DNA of 64,000 bases from Clonostachys chloroleuca (Eukaryota; Ascomycota; Sordariomycetes; Hypocreales; Bionectriaceae), in NCBI GenBank assembly GCA_037952775.1, contig JBANAY010000003.1:14508001-14572000 (forward strand). The letters are read 5' to 3'. The translations under genes were made by a program, and so were the position numbers. Shown here piece by piece: positions 46,826-58,904 of this stretch. Position 1 is the first letter of the stretch, and the number at the start of each line of letters is the position of its first letter. The notes beneath the pieces are model-generated. The model did no database searches, was not told the origin of the DNA, and worked only from the letters and a program-made list of their open reading frames with translations.

Positions 46826-49029
46826 GATGCCCGCCTTGTGAGAAAGGCATAGTAGTACGGCAGAGGAGGCTCCTGCGGCAGTTCCGGGAGTTGATGGAAC
46901 AGGTTGGCTGTCCTGGGTCGTAAATTTAAACCTAGGCCCTTGTCTGATAATTTAAGCTCTGACGGGTGGTGGGGTCCGGCAAACAAGGACTGGTCTTTGT
47001 CATCGGATATGACATGGATGCTGGATTTTCACTTGATTGACTCTGACATGAGGATGTGTGGCTGTTTCGTGTGCGGTGAGAGGATCAGCGGCCATCCGTA
47101 GTTTGCGAAGGAATGTTTAATGAGGTAGCTAATCTCGCATTGCAGGCTCGGAAGTGTCGAGAGGGGCTGAGGGGGTGTATTGGTTTGTGCAGCAGCTGAT
47201 AGGACGGAATAACCGGGTTGGTTTCATTATACCTGCATAGTAGTTGATCGATCAACTGACTGATCAATCAATCAAAGACCACGGTAGAGCGAATATCTGT
47301 GCAAATGCCGGGGTTGCATTGCCTGAAATGCCGTTACTCTGTTGCCACATCCCCTGACAAGGTACCTGGGGATTTCTATATTAGAACGAGAGCTATCAAA
47401 TACCGAACAGTCTCCTGGGTTCGGGGAATGGAAGGGATCATCTTGATTTAGCCCATGAAAACCTGACATTGTTCTCGCTTTTAACCAGACCACATTCCGA
47501 TTACTCTTTGCTCGCTCTTCTTATGAAATGGCATTCCTGTGGAGAATGTAACAGGCGGTTTCTCTCCATTTTTTCCATCGTTTTCTTTAGACTACCTGCA
47601 CTTCTAAGATCGCACACCTGGCACTGCATAACAGCGACCCGTACTAAGCGGCACTAGGTTTGACTTCTCCCTCACTTAACGCATGGTATCCCTCTCACCT
47701 GTTGCCATACTAAGCTTACGGGTCGCTTGTGGTGGATCATTGGGTGATGAGCCCTGCCTGGGCCGCCCCCTTGCCCTGCCCATAAAACACGGCAATAGAG
47801 GAAATTAACCCTACGGCCGACATGAGACGAAGCCTCTCTTATGTTCCGGTAACGCTTACCTAATCTGGTAAAAAGCACTATAAATTGGCATGGTATGATT
47901 CATATCCTGGTTTCAGAATGCTGACATGATTGGCCAAATTATGCGAGCTGTGTCAGATATCCTTTATAGTGGGTCATATATTGCCAACCCTTGTATAACA
48001 GAGGTCTAGTTGGGCTTGCAAGCCCCTAGCTTGAGGTCTGACGATTCAAAGAAGAGTTTTGACTTGTGTTCATCAGGCATGGGGAGTTGGGTTCTATTCC
48101 CAGCTGGCTGAGATAAAAGTATATCCTTAACACTAATCTAACGTAAGCACTAACTTTTGCACTGGAGGATCTGAAGCCTGATCTATTCCATTTAGGAAGT
48201 ATAGCAATAATTACCGAGCATATGTAGTTATCTATGTGGACGGAGCCTTGTAACTGTGACAATTCGCCACAGCTTTGATACACATTTAGTAGTCGGACCC
48301 CTATTTTCTGATAAAGAATAAAACTAACCTATTTAATTGCTATTAACACGCTAAGCGCATAATATCACCAGTCTCTGAATTTGAAGCTTCTTTTTTAATG
48401 TTTTCTCACATAAACTAAGGCATTTTTGCATGAACTGATTCACTTCCAAAAAACAATAGAGACAAGTATTAGCCCTGTTACCCAAAACCGTAAGTAGAGC
48501 CGAGCTTGCTTTTACTTTTGCTTCATTCGGACAAGCATTTAGGCAGTGCGAGAAGATCCAAGCTCGATATGCGGGCCTCCCGTGCTCGTAAAGTTTGAGC
48601 CAATCAAGTCCTAAAATTATGACTGCTCGTTCTCGCCTAAGCAAGTTTCCATTCCATCTGAGTACGCAATCACTATAAGGGGTTTCCACCGCTTCCTGTG
48701 TTTATGCTTAGTGAGACATGCAGCCTCGACGAATAGAACTTCCCTGCCTCCCGTCGGACGATTGCTCATTAGCTAGTCTTTACGTGGAACAAGAAAGCGG
48801 GAAATTAGAATCTGCCCAGCTCCACCCCGGCCAATAGCGTGCTATCCCTAGCTGTACCATTGAGTTCCATTAGATAGTAAAGTAGGGGGTAGAGGAAATA
48901 AATATATAGACCCTCCTTTCCTCGCTCAGTTTAAGATTTTAAACAAATAAAACAGCTTCTTGATCTTTTACCCACCTTCAAAATACTTACCATATTATTA
49001 AATGTTTATTTTTATCCAAGTTTCGCAAA
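46826..49029. other. Intergenic
   Basis: No supported gene. Several ORFs of 60-112 codons lack ATG starts or motifs. A stretch at 48060-48115 resembles a tRNA T-arm but does not fold into a tRNA (see rejected). Confidence 0.35.
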
Positions 49030-49397
49030 ATGCATCCCACTAAGACTATTATTTCTCTCCTTGCTATCGCCGGCTTTGCTCAGGCTGATCGCCTTAATAG
49101 CCGTGAAGTCGATGTTGCTCGAGAGCAGTATCTCGTCGCCCGTGACGAGTACATTCAGAAGCGTAGCCTTTACCTTCGTAATGCGCCTAGTCACGTAAGC
49201 CTCTCTGTTCACCCCTGGACTTCTAGTATTATCACCCTCACCTTTGCTGGCTAACATCTCTCAAGTCCGGTTATTGCAATAAAGCCCAAAATAACTCTAA
49301 GACGCTGTATTGCTTGAGCAGAAAAACGGGCACAGTTTGTGGTGTATGTAAGCCTAATGCCAAGGTCATGGAGAACTGCCAATGCCCAGGGCTGTAA
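49030..49397 (+). CDS. Small secreted cysteine-rich protein (effector-like)
   Basis: Two exons, 49030-49194 and 49266-49397, joined by a 71-nt GT-AG intron in phase 0, encode 98 residues. Residues 1-19 form a signal peptide (MHPTKTIISLLAIAGFAQA). A charged propeptide-like section with YIQKRSLYL carries a dibasic KR Kex2-type site at about residue 45. Exon 2 holds all six Cys: SGYCNKAQNNSKTLYCLSR, VCGVCKP and NCQCPGL just before the stop. This layout (signal, propeptide, Cys-rich core encoded by a separate exon) is typical of fungal secreted effectors or antimicrobial proteins. It is intact. A TATA-like element and a long A/T-rich leader precede it. No family recognised. Confidence 0.75.
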
Positions 49398-51646
49398 AGA
49401 GGGAGAAACAGATATGAGAAGAGGTTTCCGAGGATTCTATGATTGGCTGTAATTCACTGCTCAGCTTAGTGCTCGAGGATATACGGGCAGCCGATGATCA
49501 ATTCCGATCGTGATGTAATCAATCAGGAGGGTTATATGCTTTTAGGGACATGGTCATCATTTGCCTTGTACGTAATTATCCCCAGTGTTTTGATTTCATA
49601 CAGTAATTATCGGGGCCTTAGGACAGAAAATAATAGCTGTATGAGCAGGCGGGCTAATATAAAGTTTCAAAGCTTAAGAAGATATGTGGACATGTTAGGT
49701 ATATACCTTCTTGAGCCGCTGTTTTGATCATGCATTGACAATATATTCACTAATTTTGCTGTACGATAAACCTATTAAAGAAGGCAAAAGGCAAGGTGGA
49801 TAGCATAGGCAATGATGATCATCACGGTGTAACCAAGTTGACATTACTATTCACGCAGTAATAATTTACCTTTCTGCAGGAACATAAGACAGCTATGCTT
49901 CAGTTATAGAGTAAGTGTGGGATACAACTTATATAATGTGTTAAGGGAATGAATGTAGTTTTTAGAAATGGATGTCTGTAAATAAATACACACTAATAAG
50001 GCCAATTGTCAGTATTAACCTAGGTATATACTAAAGCGGGAATGGTTTTGTTAATATCTAATCTATACTGGCAGAGTCTGAAGGATATTTAAGAAACTAA
50101 TCCAGCTACGAGTATACGAGTCTGAATCCTGTGCTTGAATTAAAAAGTAAAAATTTGGTAACCTCTTCAGCTAACCTTAAGCTGAAGTAGAGTTAAGGGA
50201 GCTAGCCAATAGCTTTGGAATTGATTTCGGACTCCTTAGATTTCGATGACTATATTTGATAAAATTATAAAACGTGGCACCTCGTAGAAGTTGGCTATAG
50301 ATCAATAGTTTGACACAAGCTAGCCCACTCCCTCGTTTTCAGGGCCCGGCATACTGGAGTTGGAACATCAATGACTAGCATGTGTACCATTAGATCATGT
50401 ATAAAAATCTGGACCATAATAGTGTTCCGGCTTACGCTTTCGGGGGCGGTTGGAGGGGTAGAGCATTTCACTGGATGCCAAAATGAAGATATTACTTGAT
50501 AAACAAGTGCAAGATGTCTGACTGAGCTGCTTGATTGATCAACAGTGTTTGATGTTGTTATGATAACTACATAGATGCGTGTAACTTATCTGGATCTAAT
50601 GGACGATTCGACTACAGGGAAATTAAACTCGGAGTAGATTATCCACATACGCGATCATCAGTTTTGGCTCTAGGTAGTTGGCAAAAAAACTAATGTACGC
50701 GAGGCGTATGCATTAAATTGGCTGAGCAACTATTTGCAGCTACTCTCAGATGCATGCATCTCAGTGCAGCAACGGGTAGCATCGTGGTGGCATGGCTCCA
50801 ACCTCTTGAGTCAACACTGTGGCCTAACTATGTAGCCTGAGATGCGTGACTCTAGACTAAATAGAGCCTAAGTCTTAAGGTCACAAAAATAGAATATGCA
50901 TCAAAAGATGTACGTACATGCTGTAGATATTGGAATTTCTATAAAAACTAGTGAGTCGAGGCTACGTATACTCAAAACTCTATCACCAGCCAGTCTGTGT
51001 GTTGGTGTCAGTGACAGGCTATATAGTCAATTAAGCACAGCAATCAGCGCGAGCGCGCTCCGTTTTTGCTGGTGTAGTAGAATTGGCTCTGACACTGTGA
51101 TTTATAACCCTCCTTGTCCTTCACAACTCGTGTTAGTATATCGTGTCGCGAAGTATAACTTAATGCTATGCGGAGATGTACATATAATTTTGTCAACACT
51201 TATTCTATATAATTTAGGAAGCCGGTTTTGTTCTTAACTCAACGTATTCTGCTTACGTTTTGAATGGTGCCATTTCCTGATGATGTAGAGTGTAAATTGG
51301 CTTCAATATGAGGGTGCCTATTTCTAGGGCAAGTCCAAGAAACGGAACAAAGAACTGCTTTAGTTCCAAGTCTCAAACGATGTGGATTACCTTACTCTAC
51401 TGCTGTCGTGGCCGCTATAGTCGCTTGTTGTAGTGGCTTGTCGTAGTCCACTATCATAGTCCATTATCGTATCGCATTGTTGCAACTTTTGATTGTTTTA
51501 TGCTCAAATAGTCCACGGCTGCCTCATTACTAAATGGAACACTTTTCATTGTTGAGGCATCATTGCTATTTATTGAGATCTCCTCCCTCAAAAATCCTTT
51601 TTATTCCATCTCCTACGCTACAAAGCAGATAAGCAACGCAGTTAAT
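49398..51646. other. AT-rich gene-free DNA
   Basis: Stops are dense and I recognise nothing. Confidence 0.4.
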
Positions 51647-51883
51647 TCAAATTGCCCAACTATCTTTACTACCATATCCATCCACAATGGCTGTCAGATC
51701 ATCCGAAAATGAACTTATTAATTCCTGCGAACGGATCATCCCAAGTACCGAGCCGATGGCTCCACCTGCAAGGTGAGAACCTATGACTGTGGTTCCAATA
51801 GGTGCAAATATTCCGACTCCTACATTCCGCCGGCAAGTAGTACTCAATTGTCCTGCCAGAAATGGAAGGAGGCTGAAGAGCAT
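51647..51883 (-). CDS. Possible small secreted protein, low confidence
   Basis: ATG at 51883 opens 78 codons starting MLFSLLPFLAGQLSTTCR, a possible short signal peptide, followed by Gly/Ile-rich sequence and an acidic tail. There is one Cys in the mature part. It lies just downstream of the DUF3176 gene on the same strand. No family recognised; it may be chance. Confidence 0.25.
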   Translation of the reverse strand: MLFSLLPFLAGQLSTTCRRNVGVGIFAPIGTTVIGSHLAGGAIGSVLGMIRSQELISSFSDDLTAIVDGYGSKDSWAI

Positions 51884-51961
51884 TGCCGTATATTTCAGAG
51901 CAGTACTCAATACTGCTTGTTTTCAATAAATATACTAATAAGTAAAACGCCAAGCAACACT

Positions 51962-54192
51962 CTATCGAAGATTTAATTTCCATCCTCCGTTTCTCTTAAT
52001 GAGTTCTGCAGTCGTGTTACTATCAATTCGAGTGTTAATGCCAACAGACTTGACACCTTGTCCTCTATCGCCTTTTGGAGGCGCATTGCAATGCTGGGTG
52101 TCTTGGAGGGCAAACAACTCTGCCATATTCGAACTTTTAACAATATCTATGCCTAATCTTGCTGTCTGAAAGATCACTACAGCCAAGAATATCATAGTAA
52201 ACCCGATTTGGATAGCCAGTAGAAAAAGCCACTGCCACCGAACGACGATATGATTTTCTTGTACAAACGCCTGTCCATAAACAGCCCTATCTCCGTTAGT
52301 GTTTCGCAAACTTTGATGCCGAATCAGTGAGCTGATACTCTTTTATATCTGCCTTGAGAATTTTCAGTTTATCACTTACTAGGCCGTCATTGCATCAGCA
52401 ATAGACCCCATCATTTTCTCAAAGTTGTTCCATGTAGTTTTGTCGATTTCCTCTTCTGAATACCGATTATCAGGCTTAATTTCGTCCTTCTCCCAGTTGC
52501 CTCGTTGCCTTCGATATGCATCCTCGACCCCATTGTACAAGTTGACAACAAACTGATAGCTAAAAGTAAGCTGAGCGTTTCTGTCGACAACGGCCTCCCC
52601 ATAGCCGTTGAAGGCGGCCGTATACCTTGAAACAAGGTTCCAGTACTCCTGCGTCGCGGTTACGTTGAATAATTCGGTTCCATCCTCGTTCCTCATGGTT
52701 GCCCAGTGACTTTGAAGCGTGACATTGTGAGATTTGAAAACTTCCTGGACTTTAGTGGTAGTAGAGGATAGACTTAAGGTCTGCGTACCATTCTCGACTT
52801 TAAGACTATACGTTTTGACGCAAAAATGGAGCAGAATCTCAATAGCTCTGTAGCTACTGCTACCACCGGCTCGACGATTATTGTAGATCATGAAGAGCTT
52901 CACGATAGTGGCGAGTGGAAGGTCGGGATTGTCCCAATCCGCTACATGTGTTCGGTTCAGGGGCCAGTCGTCCTCATCTTTCGTATGTGTCATAATCCAA
53001 GCTGATGTTATGTTCAGGACTTCGACTATGTCGATGGAGTGCATAAGCATTGCTGCTTCATGTGGAACTGGGTCAGGCGCATTCACTGGTATCCTCACAG
53101 TTCGGTACCCTCCTTCTGATGTAGTTACGTTGAGATGATTAGTAATGTTTTGCATGCTTGCACATACGGCCAAGGTGCTAAATGCTGGCCAGTTGCATTT
53201 GGCGGTCTTGCATTGTACGTCTGGCAGGGGCCATGGCTCATGAATAGACTGAAAAACGGCTTGAAACGAGGTATGGGAAAATCCATCCATAAATTCTTCT
53301 AAGAGAAAAAAAATCATATTAGACAAGTACAATGACGCCTGAGCTAGTTCTAATCACTTCCTTACCAATCGTGACACCATCCTTGAGCCTTGGTGGGAAG
53401 GATTGGGCAAAAGGGGCAGATGGTACTTCAGTATGCTTCAAGACGGACCTCGATTCATAGGTAATAGTGGATTGCGTCAAGAACGAAGTAATCAGACCTG
53501 AAACAAGGATGAAGGATGCGAGAATAGCAAGTGACATAAAGCTTTTAGATAGTTAATATTAACGTAATAAGGAGGGAGCTCTTATTCACATACCGTCCAC
53601 GCATTTTTGGTATAAGGATAAGAGAGCCCCATGGGCCACGGCTCGCTTGGTCAAAGATATACAGATCCCTGAGCGGCCGTCTACGCAGAGCTAGCCAGTT
53701 CCATTTTAGCTGCGAGAGGCCCTCAGTGATGGGAATGACTGTAAATGCGCGACTGATGGTAGCAAGAATCGCGATTACTGTGTTGAGGGTGAGGCCCATG
53801 GGCCATGTTGGCATAGGTCGTCCATCATAGACAGTGAGGATGATGATAAGGGTAAGGAACAGCAAGACCGCAAGAAAGCTCCAAATTATCTCTCCAGCCC
53901 AAGCTTTCAAGTGCCAAAACACACCGCGCCCAATTACGTTGGCTTCTCGGATTGTAGTTCCGGGCTGGCTGAGGCTGGTCCAACCCAAGGAGCCCTCACT
54001 GTAATGGGATCCAAAATGTTTTAAAGTCGATTCTGGTGCGGAAGTGGGAGGAAAAGTCCGACTTCCTGTTTGAGACGCGCGATCGGAGGATTCAGAGTGC
54101 AGATTTTGCAATGGGAATACTGCTGGAAGACCTTCATTTAGTAATAAATTATCCTCAAGCTCGCCGTGTGGGCGCCGGTTTGACCACAACAT
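51962..54192 (-). CDS. DUF3176 membrane protein, intact, four exons
   Basis: Exons 54192-53594, 53541-53366, 53298-52380 and 52310-51962 add to 2043 nt, exactly 681 codons, with GT-AG introns of 52, 67 and 69 nt. The defining block is AGEIIWSFLAVLLFLTLIII, LTVYDGRPMPTWPMGLTLNT, VIAILATISRAFTVIPITEG and LSQLKWNWL, followed by the conserved FDQASRGPWGSLILI. A third membrane segment (LAILASFILVSGLITSFL), a large N-glycosylation-rich loop (many NxT/S and paired Cys) and a fourth segment near the end (WQWLFLLAIQIGFTMIFLAV) follow. DUF3176 proteins are common in filamentous fungi, with no known function. No lesion is seen, which contrasts with the neighbourhood. Confidence 0.85.
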
Positions 54193-54633
54193 AGTTGACT
54201 GTCAGTACAGTTTATGGACAAATCTTGTAAGAATTAGGTTTACCTTCCTGCAGCAGGTAACATGGGAAAAAGGAGATTAAGAACAAGAGTGCAGAATAAG
54301 GTGGATGCCAGTGTTACGCAGACAGCCGACCTATAGTGCACTAGCTTGCTTTTTTACGTAATTTTCGTAGTGCTCTTTCTCCACTCAAGCTATCCCTGGG
54401 TTTCCAATTATTTAAATATAGCCCAGAAACTTCTTCTTGACACTAAAACGGCATCGCGTGCGTTCCTCACTCAATCATCAACCAAGGATCCAATTCACAA
54501 CCCTGGGTTTTCGGCGGGGATTCGTGATGTAATTTGGAGAAAAGAACGGGCTGGCGAAATCTCAAAATGTGGATTGTAATTGGAGAAAATGAGTGTCCCT
54601 GGATGGTGATCATAGGCCATAATGCAACGTACT
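54193..54633. other. Upstream region of the DUF3176 gene
   Basis: Promoter flank, no other gene. Confidence 0.4.
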
Positions 54634-55010
54634 CTAGTCCGTACTTAACATCCGCACCATCTCTAGTTTAACGGCTCGGGATCACCGCTAGGACTTTCTG
54701 CTCAAAGGTAAACCTTAGAGAAAAGCCGATTGCATAAGCGGAATTTTAAAGGGGATTTTGCAGCCTATGCGAGAACAGACTGCCTTTTCATTGGTTCAAT
54801 TTTACGAGGTGAGATGTTTGCTTATGGGTCTACGCTAACGGATATTGCACCGGGCGAGATACGAGACCAAAGTGGCACGAGCTAAAACCGCATGGTTGGC
54901 TTTTCTTCTGAGATATCCACACAAGCGCATTATCACGGGGTTCGATCGTCCATGCCAGCGGTCTATCACTGTCGGGATTGCATGTGACAGGACTGCAGTA
55001 TCGTATCACA
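54634..55010 (+). repeat. LTR-like dispersed repeat, copy C
   Basis: It aligns by eye with copy B (59071-59452) in the opposite orientation over its whole length and with copy A. The right end is ...gtatcgtatcaca and the left end is near tctagtccgtacttaac, so the ends approximate TG...CA as in LTRs. The LTR call is an inference; that it is the same repeat is clear. Confidence 0.7.
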
Positions 55011-55182
55011 TGCTGACCAATATACCTTTTCGGTCAACTTCTGGCAGTGGCAATCCCACGTGTTTGTGGTAAAACTGTACTTGCTTCCCTACACTAGCAA
55101 CCGAATTTTGCACAGGACGACGATGGCTTTAGCAGAGCAACGGGAATCCGAGAGCGATGCTAAGAGTGAAGAGGAAGCCTCA
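55011..55182 (+). mobile_element. Sequence following the LTR-like repeat, possible start of a retroelement ORF
   Basis: The homology to copy B continues past the LTR-like end (in B, 59070-58905 minus). In C an ATG at 55123 opens MALAEQRESESDAKSEEEAS. In B the same position reads ALAEQQESEREAKSEE and then stops. This could be the beginning of a gag-like ORF. In C the homology ends near 55180, where the phosphotransferase sequence begins. Confidence 0.45.
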
Positions 55183-55495
55183 TCGAGGCGAGCTGAGGCG
55201 CGATGGGTTTATAGAACATCATTTCTCGCCGAAAGATATGACTCAGAATCTCTCCAACCAACTGGCTGTGGAGAGCATTGAGGCCATCCTTGACACAAAC
55301 AAAGATAGTTTTCTCCGTTTCAGGCTTAGGATTTTCATATGTAAGAGTGAAAAATAGCTTAGTCGCGGTGCCATTAACACACTCTGTCAGGTCGGCGGAG
55401 CTTAGCTTGATCTCGAGGACTTGAGAGAGCCACTCCTTCGTCATGTCGTGAGGTGAGTGTGGAAGACAATCAAGGGTAGAAACTTGAAGCGACAT
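55183..55495 (-). pseudogene. Aminoglycoside-phosphotransferase/kinase-like protein, N-terminal fragment
   Basis: ATG at 55495 (minus) gives MSLQVSTLDCLPHSPHDMTK, EWLSQVLEIKLSSADLTE, KLFFTLTYENPKPETEKTIF and EMMFYKPIAPQLASMRLP, the N-lobe of fungal APH/EcKL-type phosphotransferases (including the K of the beta3 strand in VKDGL). The frame runs into repeat copy C and stops, so the catalytic C-lobe is missing. I found no continuation on the other side of the repeat. Confidence 0.55.
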
Positions 55496-56420
55496 GTTGT
55501 GATATTGGTCAAAATAACGAAAGTTTAGGTGGATAAAACAAGCACGCCGAGATATCTGCCATTGAGTGAAGCGCCCTCTGTGCTGACGAATTATCTTCTG
55601 CCATTTATAAAGACAATTTCCAACGACCTCTGATGTGATTGGTCACTCTGGGCAGCCAGTATTGGACAATTTCATAACTCCAAGGCTAACAGCCATTTTA
55701 GCTCTATCTACAGCAAAGTTAGGAGAACTTTATTGACACAAGTTAATGGCTGATTCGGTTGCATAAAAACATCGAAGCCTGAATCAATAGATCGAAATTA
55801 GCTTTTCGAAGAAAGCACTTGAAGAACATAGCATTAATGTCTTTCATGACTGTAGTATTTTGTATGGTCTACCTCCCCACACTAACTTAATTCTCACTAT
55901 ATCAGGAAGGTCCTTGCGAATAAAGCAAAGACCACCCTTTTAAATTTTCATAAAGTCCAAAAGCAGACCTGTAGTACGAGACATGGTCTACTAATCATAC
56001 GTTAACAGACAATGAACAATGTAGGGGGGAAAGACTATGTGGTAATAAATAGAGAGTATATTTTATATCTCGTTCGATGAGTCCTAAGTAAATACTCACA
56101 CCAGCCTCTTCTAGGCCATTTTATTTGAGACTGCGATGGTATTATCCATATGAATAGGTTCTCTATTAATTTGGCGGACTAGGACTTCGTACGATACGTT
56201 ATTTTTTGGGGTACACCTGAGTGTCGATCGGTTAGTCCGTACGACTAAAGTGTTTAACATCTATATGAAAGAAAGATAGTTCAGGTGTTCAAGTCGATCA
56301 AAATCTAAATTCTGCATGTACGCGCCTACAGCCTTGTAAATATCACTATATTTAATATAGGTGATTCTGCATATAGGTTAAACTTTTTGAATTGAGCTAT
56401 AACTCTAGAAATAGTCCATA
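55496..56420. other. AT-rich gene-free DNA
   Basis: Nothing recognised up to the transposon end. Confidence 0.4.
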
Positions 56421-56421
56421 A

Positions 56422-56448
56422 CGTAATCCATCAGCGAGCGCCGCACTT
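56422..56448 (+). repeat. Left terminal inverted repeat of the Fot1-like element
   Basis: It matches the reverse complement of 58224-58250 at 26 of 27 positions. Confidence 0.8.
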
Positions 56449-56491
56449 TCTAGCACTGCTTAGCAATTTTCCTTAATACACCGCTATTACA

Positions 56492-58168
56492 CTAATAATC
56501 AACAACAATTACATCGGAAATAGATGAAGCCGATGATTCTGCAGTCTCTGGGCAAGTTCGCGCATTATGCCCAGCTTTACCGCAAGTGCCACAGCGCCGC
56601 GACTTTGAACGGGCACTTCCCGCAAAACTACCATTCCGTTACCTTTCCTGGGGTGTTTTCTCATCTGCAGCCTTTTTAGCCAGTAAATCCTGTGCGTCTT
56701 GCACAGTAAATGATCCTCCTAGCCTCACGCGTGTTCTTTTAGCTCTCCGGCGTTTGCTAAGAGCTTCGTTAGCCTTACCAAGGGAGGAGACCTCCGCTTC
56801 TAAGAGGGCCACCCGATGCATTATTGCTTTTGCGCCTTTCGCAAACTGATCAACCGCATTAATCATCGACGTCGGGGAGCTATTTTGGTGACTGGAGATA
56901 CGAGTCTTGATTAGTTCTGACTGCGAGTTGGCTTCCAAGGGGTTCTGGGGCGTCTTGGGGATCCAAGGATCAGCTGAGGCCGAAGGGGTTAGGGTAGGTT
57001 TTGGAGTCCGTATCCGTACATCTAGTTAGGGAAGAACCCTTTCCGGGTCGTGCGGCACAAGTCCAGCTCCCATAAAGCCTCCCTGTATTGTTTTCTCTGT
57101 CATAGAAGCAAAGAAGGCCTCGCGAAATGCGCGAAGGAACTCGACCTTGTTTACGTGTGTAATATGCGCTCGCATCAGATCCTCGATCTGTCGACCATGC
57201 GCCTTCTTCATCGGCCCAAAGCACCCAACGTCTAGCGGCTGGAGGTAATGAGAGGAATGAGAAGGCATGCAGAGTGTAACAATGTTGTTCTTTGCAGTAG
57301 AGTTCGAAAATGGTTGAGTGGTGGCTCTCGTGGCCGTCAAGGATCAACAGCCGATGGGTGCCTTACGTATGACTCGCTGTATGCTTGTCGAATGCTTGAT
57401 CCAATCCAGGCCTACTTCGTTGGTAGTCCAGCCATTGTCTGTAGTTGTGATCATCCAGTCGGCCAGAAGGTTACTCTCTGTGTACCAGTTGGCTAGTGGG
57501 TACTACGCGGCCAGGATGATGAATGGCGGGATGGCCCAGCCTTGCGCATTCACGCCTTGGATCACCGTTGCCCACTCTCAATTGCCGGGCTGTGCCAGCT
57601 TGGCCTTGCCACGGCCATCTGAGGTAGTGACCACCATGCATGCGAAGATGATACCAATCATAAACCCAGTCTCGTCGAAGTTGTAGGTGTCCTCATCTAG
57701 TATGCCATACTTGGCTTTAATGTTCCATACGAGTAGTGCAAACCACTCAGAAATAACCTTCGGATCTTCGCATTTGGCTCTCTGATACGATCATATTTCC
57801 GAGAAAAACGCGTACGGAGCTCGGGCCGGCGTCTAACTTCGTTAGACGCCCAGTTCTTGCCAACAGCCGACGCGTCGCGTGTGCAAAACAGTTGGTTGGC
57901 CATATCTTCCATGCCACGTAATCTAGGCGGGAAAGATCATGTGCACAACTCAATCACATACTGGACAATGACCTCTTCTTCTAATTGTGTAAAGCTTCCT
58001 CGAATTGGGGACAGTATCGTGTCGTGCAGCAGAGCCATCGCGTCGTCGGCGAATGGTTCGATCAGACATCCCGTAGATCTTGGCTGCAGCCCGTATGCTT
58101 AGATTTTGGTCTTTCTGAATAGCTTCGAGAGGAAGATTCACCCTGGCTTCGTACGGAACTGAAGACAT
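56492..58168 (-). pseudogene. Fot1-like DDE transposase, frameshifted
   Basis: ATG at 58168 gives the HTH start SVPYEARVNLPLEAIQKDQN and KIYGMSDRTIRRRR. After a shift comes the CenpB-type domain (NWASNEVRRRPELRTRFSRK). The catalytic core then has YNFDETGFMIGIIF (first Asp), DGHESHH (second Asp) and PSHSSHYLQPLDVGCFGPMK (third Asp). GGFMGAGLVPHDPERVLP and a coiled-coil region near 56700-56850 follow, then a C-terminal zinc knuckle CGTCGKAGHNARTC and the stop TAG at 56494-56492. Frameshifts near 58010, 57780 and 57330 and a few stops disable it. It is nearly full length, so the family may still be active elsewhere in the genome. Confidence 0.8.
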
Positions 58169-58171
58169 GTC

Positions 58172-58600
58172 TTATTGTAGCGGTTTTTGAGTGTTGAGTG
58201 TAAAATAGACGCGTCGTGTGGAGAAGTGCGGCGCTCGCTTATGGATTACGCTTTCCACACCGTCATTGGTTCTCCTGTTAGAACCGCCAAGATAGCATGC
58301 GTTGACTTCACGCTGGAGGTAGCTGACGCAAAGATGGTGAGGCTTGTCTATAAAAGCTGTTCCATGGAATTTAATAAAGAGATTGACGCTTGTGTTTAAT
58401 CCACTCGCGATAGTTGTTTGCAGGCATCTCTTTTTGACAGTGTTTGGCTCAAAATTTCCCGCCAAACCCTCAGCATTACAGAGACTTGCCATCAAGTTGT
58501 TAACTTCATTCGCAGCACTATTCCACGCCCAGCCGATTTTGTTGCATTTAGCAAACGTAGAGGCAGTGATTGAAAGAAGTAAGGAAATAGAGGTCTTCAT
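58172..58600 (-). pseudogene. Small secreted cysteine-rich protein, 3' end replaced by the Fot1-like element
   Basis: ATG 58600 (an upstream ATG at 58621 is also in frame) starts MKTSISLLLSITASTFA, a clear signal peptide. The mature part contains KCNKIGWAWNSAANEVNNLM, SLCNAEGLAG, KRCLQTTIASGLNTSVNL, HLCVSYLQREVNACYLGG and SNRRTNDG, with five Cys. From about 58250 the frame enters the inverted repeat of the transposon and ends at 58172 in transposon sequence. The native C-terminus (which may hold the sixth Cys) is therefore replaced. It is an effector-like protein of unknown family. Whether the truncated protein is made is not known. Confidence 0.6.
58224..58250 (-). repeat. Right terminal inverted repeat of the Fot1-like element
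   Basis: Partner of 56422-56448. It lies inside the open frame of the secreted protein that continues to 58172. Confidence 0.8.
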
Positions 58601-58904
58601 TCTGAAATTTGATAATAGCATGTGAAAGATATGGATAATAAGACAATCTTAAATTGATGAGAAGCGTAAGATGAAATGATAGAAATACTCGCTATGATTA
58701 ACTATGCCGGCGGATATACTGCTATTTGCAGGCACTGCCTGTAAGTTAACATAAGAGTCTACTATATCTTGAATTATATATAAGAGCTAGCATATATAAG
58801 TTAACTTATAAGATTATTTATATTATTATCTATTATTACAGGCGGCGGGCGGTGGTTGTAAGAATAAACTCCGACTTTCAAGCTGTACTGTTTAGTATTT
58901 AGTC

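Larger units (their letters stand above)
56422..58250 (-). mobile_element. Fot1/pogo-type DNA transposon, about 1.83 kb, with inverted ends
   Basis: The ends are 27-bp inverted repeats differing at one base: 56422-56448 (cgtaatccatcagcgagcgc...) and 58224-58250 (...gcgctcgcttatggattacg). The interior codes for one transposase on the minus strand. Length and layout fit Fot1-family elements. I could not find the expected TA duplication directly outside both ends, so the outermost bases may be mutated or the true ends a little further out. Confidence 0.8.

Noticed and set aside
47469..47657. Small ORF with HSCGECNRRF resembling a zinc-finger start
   Set aside because: No second half of a finger, and no larger gene context.
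48060..48125. Possible tRNA (ggttctattcccag resembles a T-arm)
   Set aside because: The T-loop lacks the conserved purine, and no matching acceptor stem, D-arm or anticodon arm could be drawn upstream.
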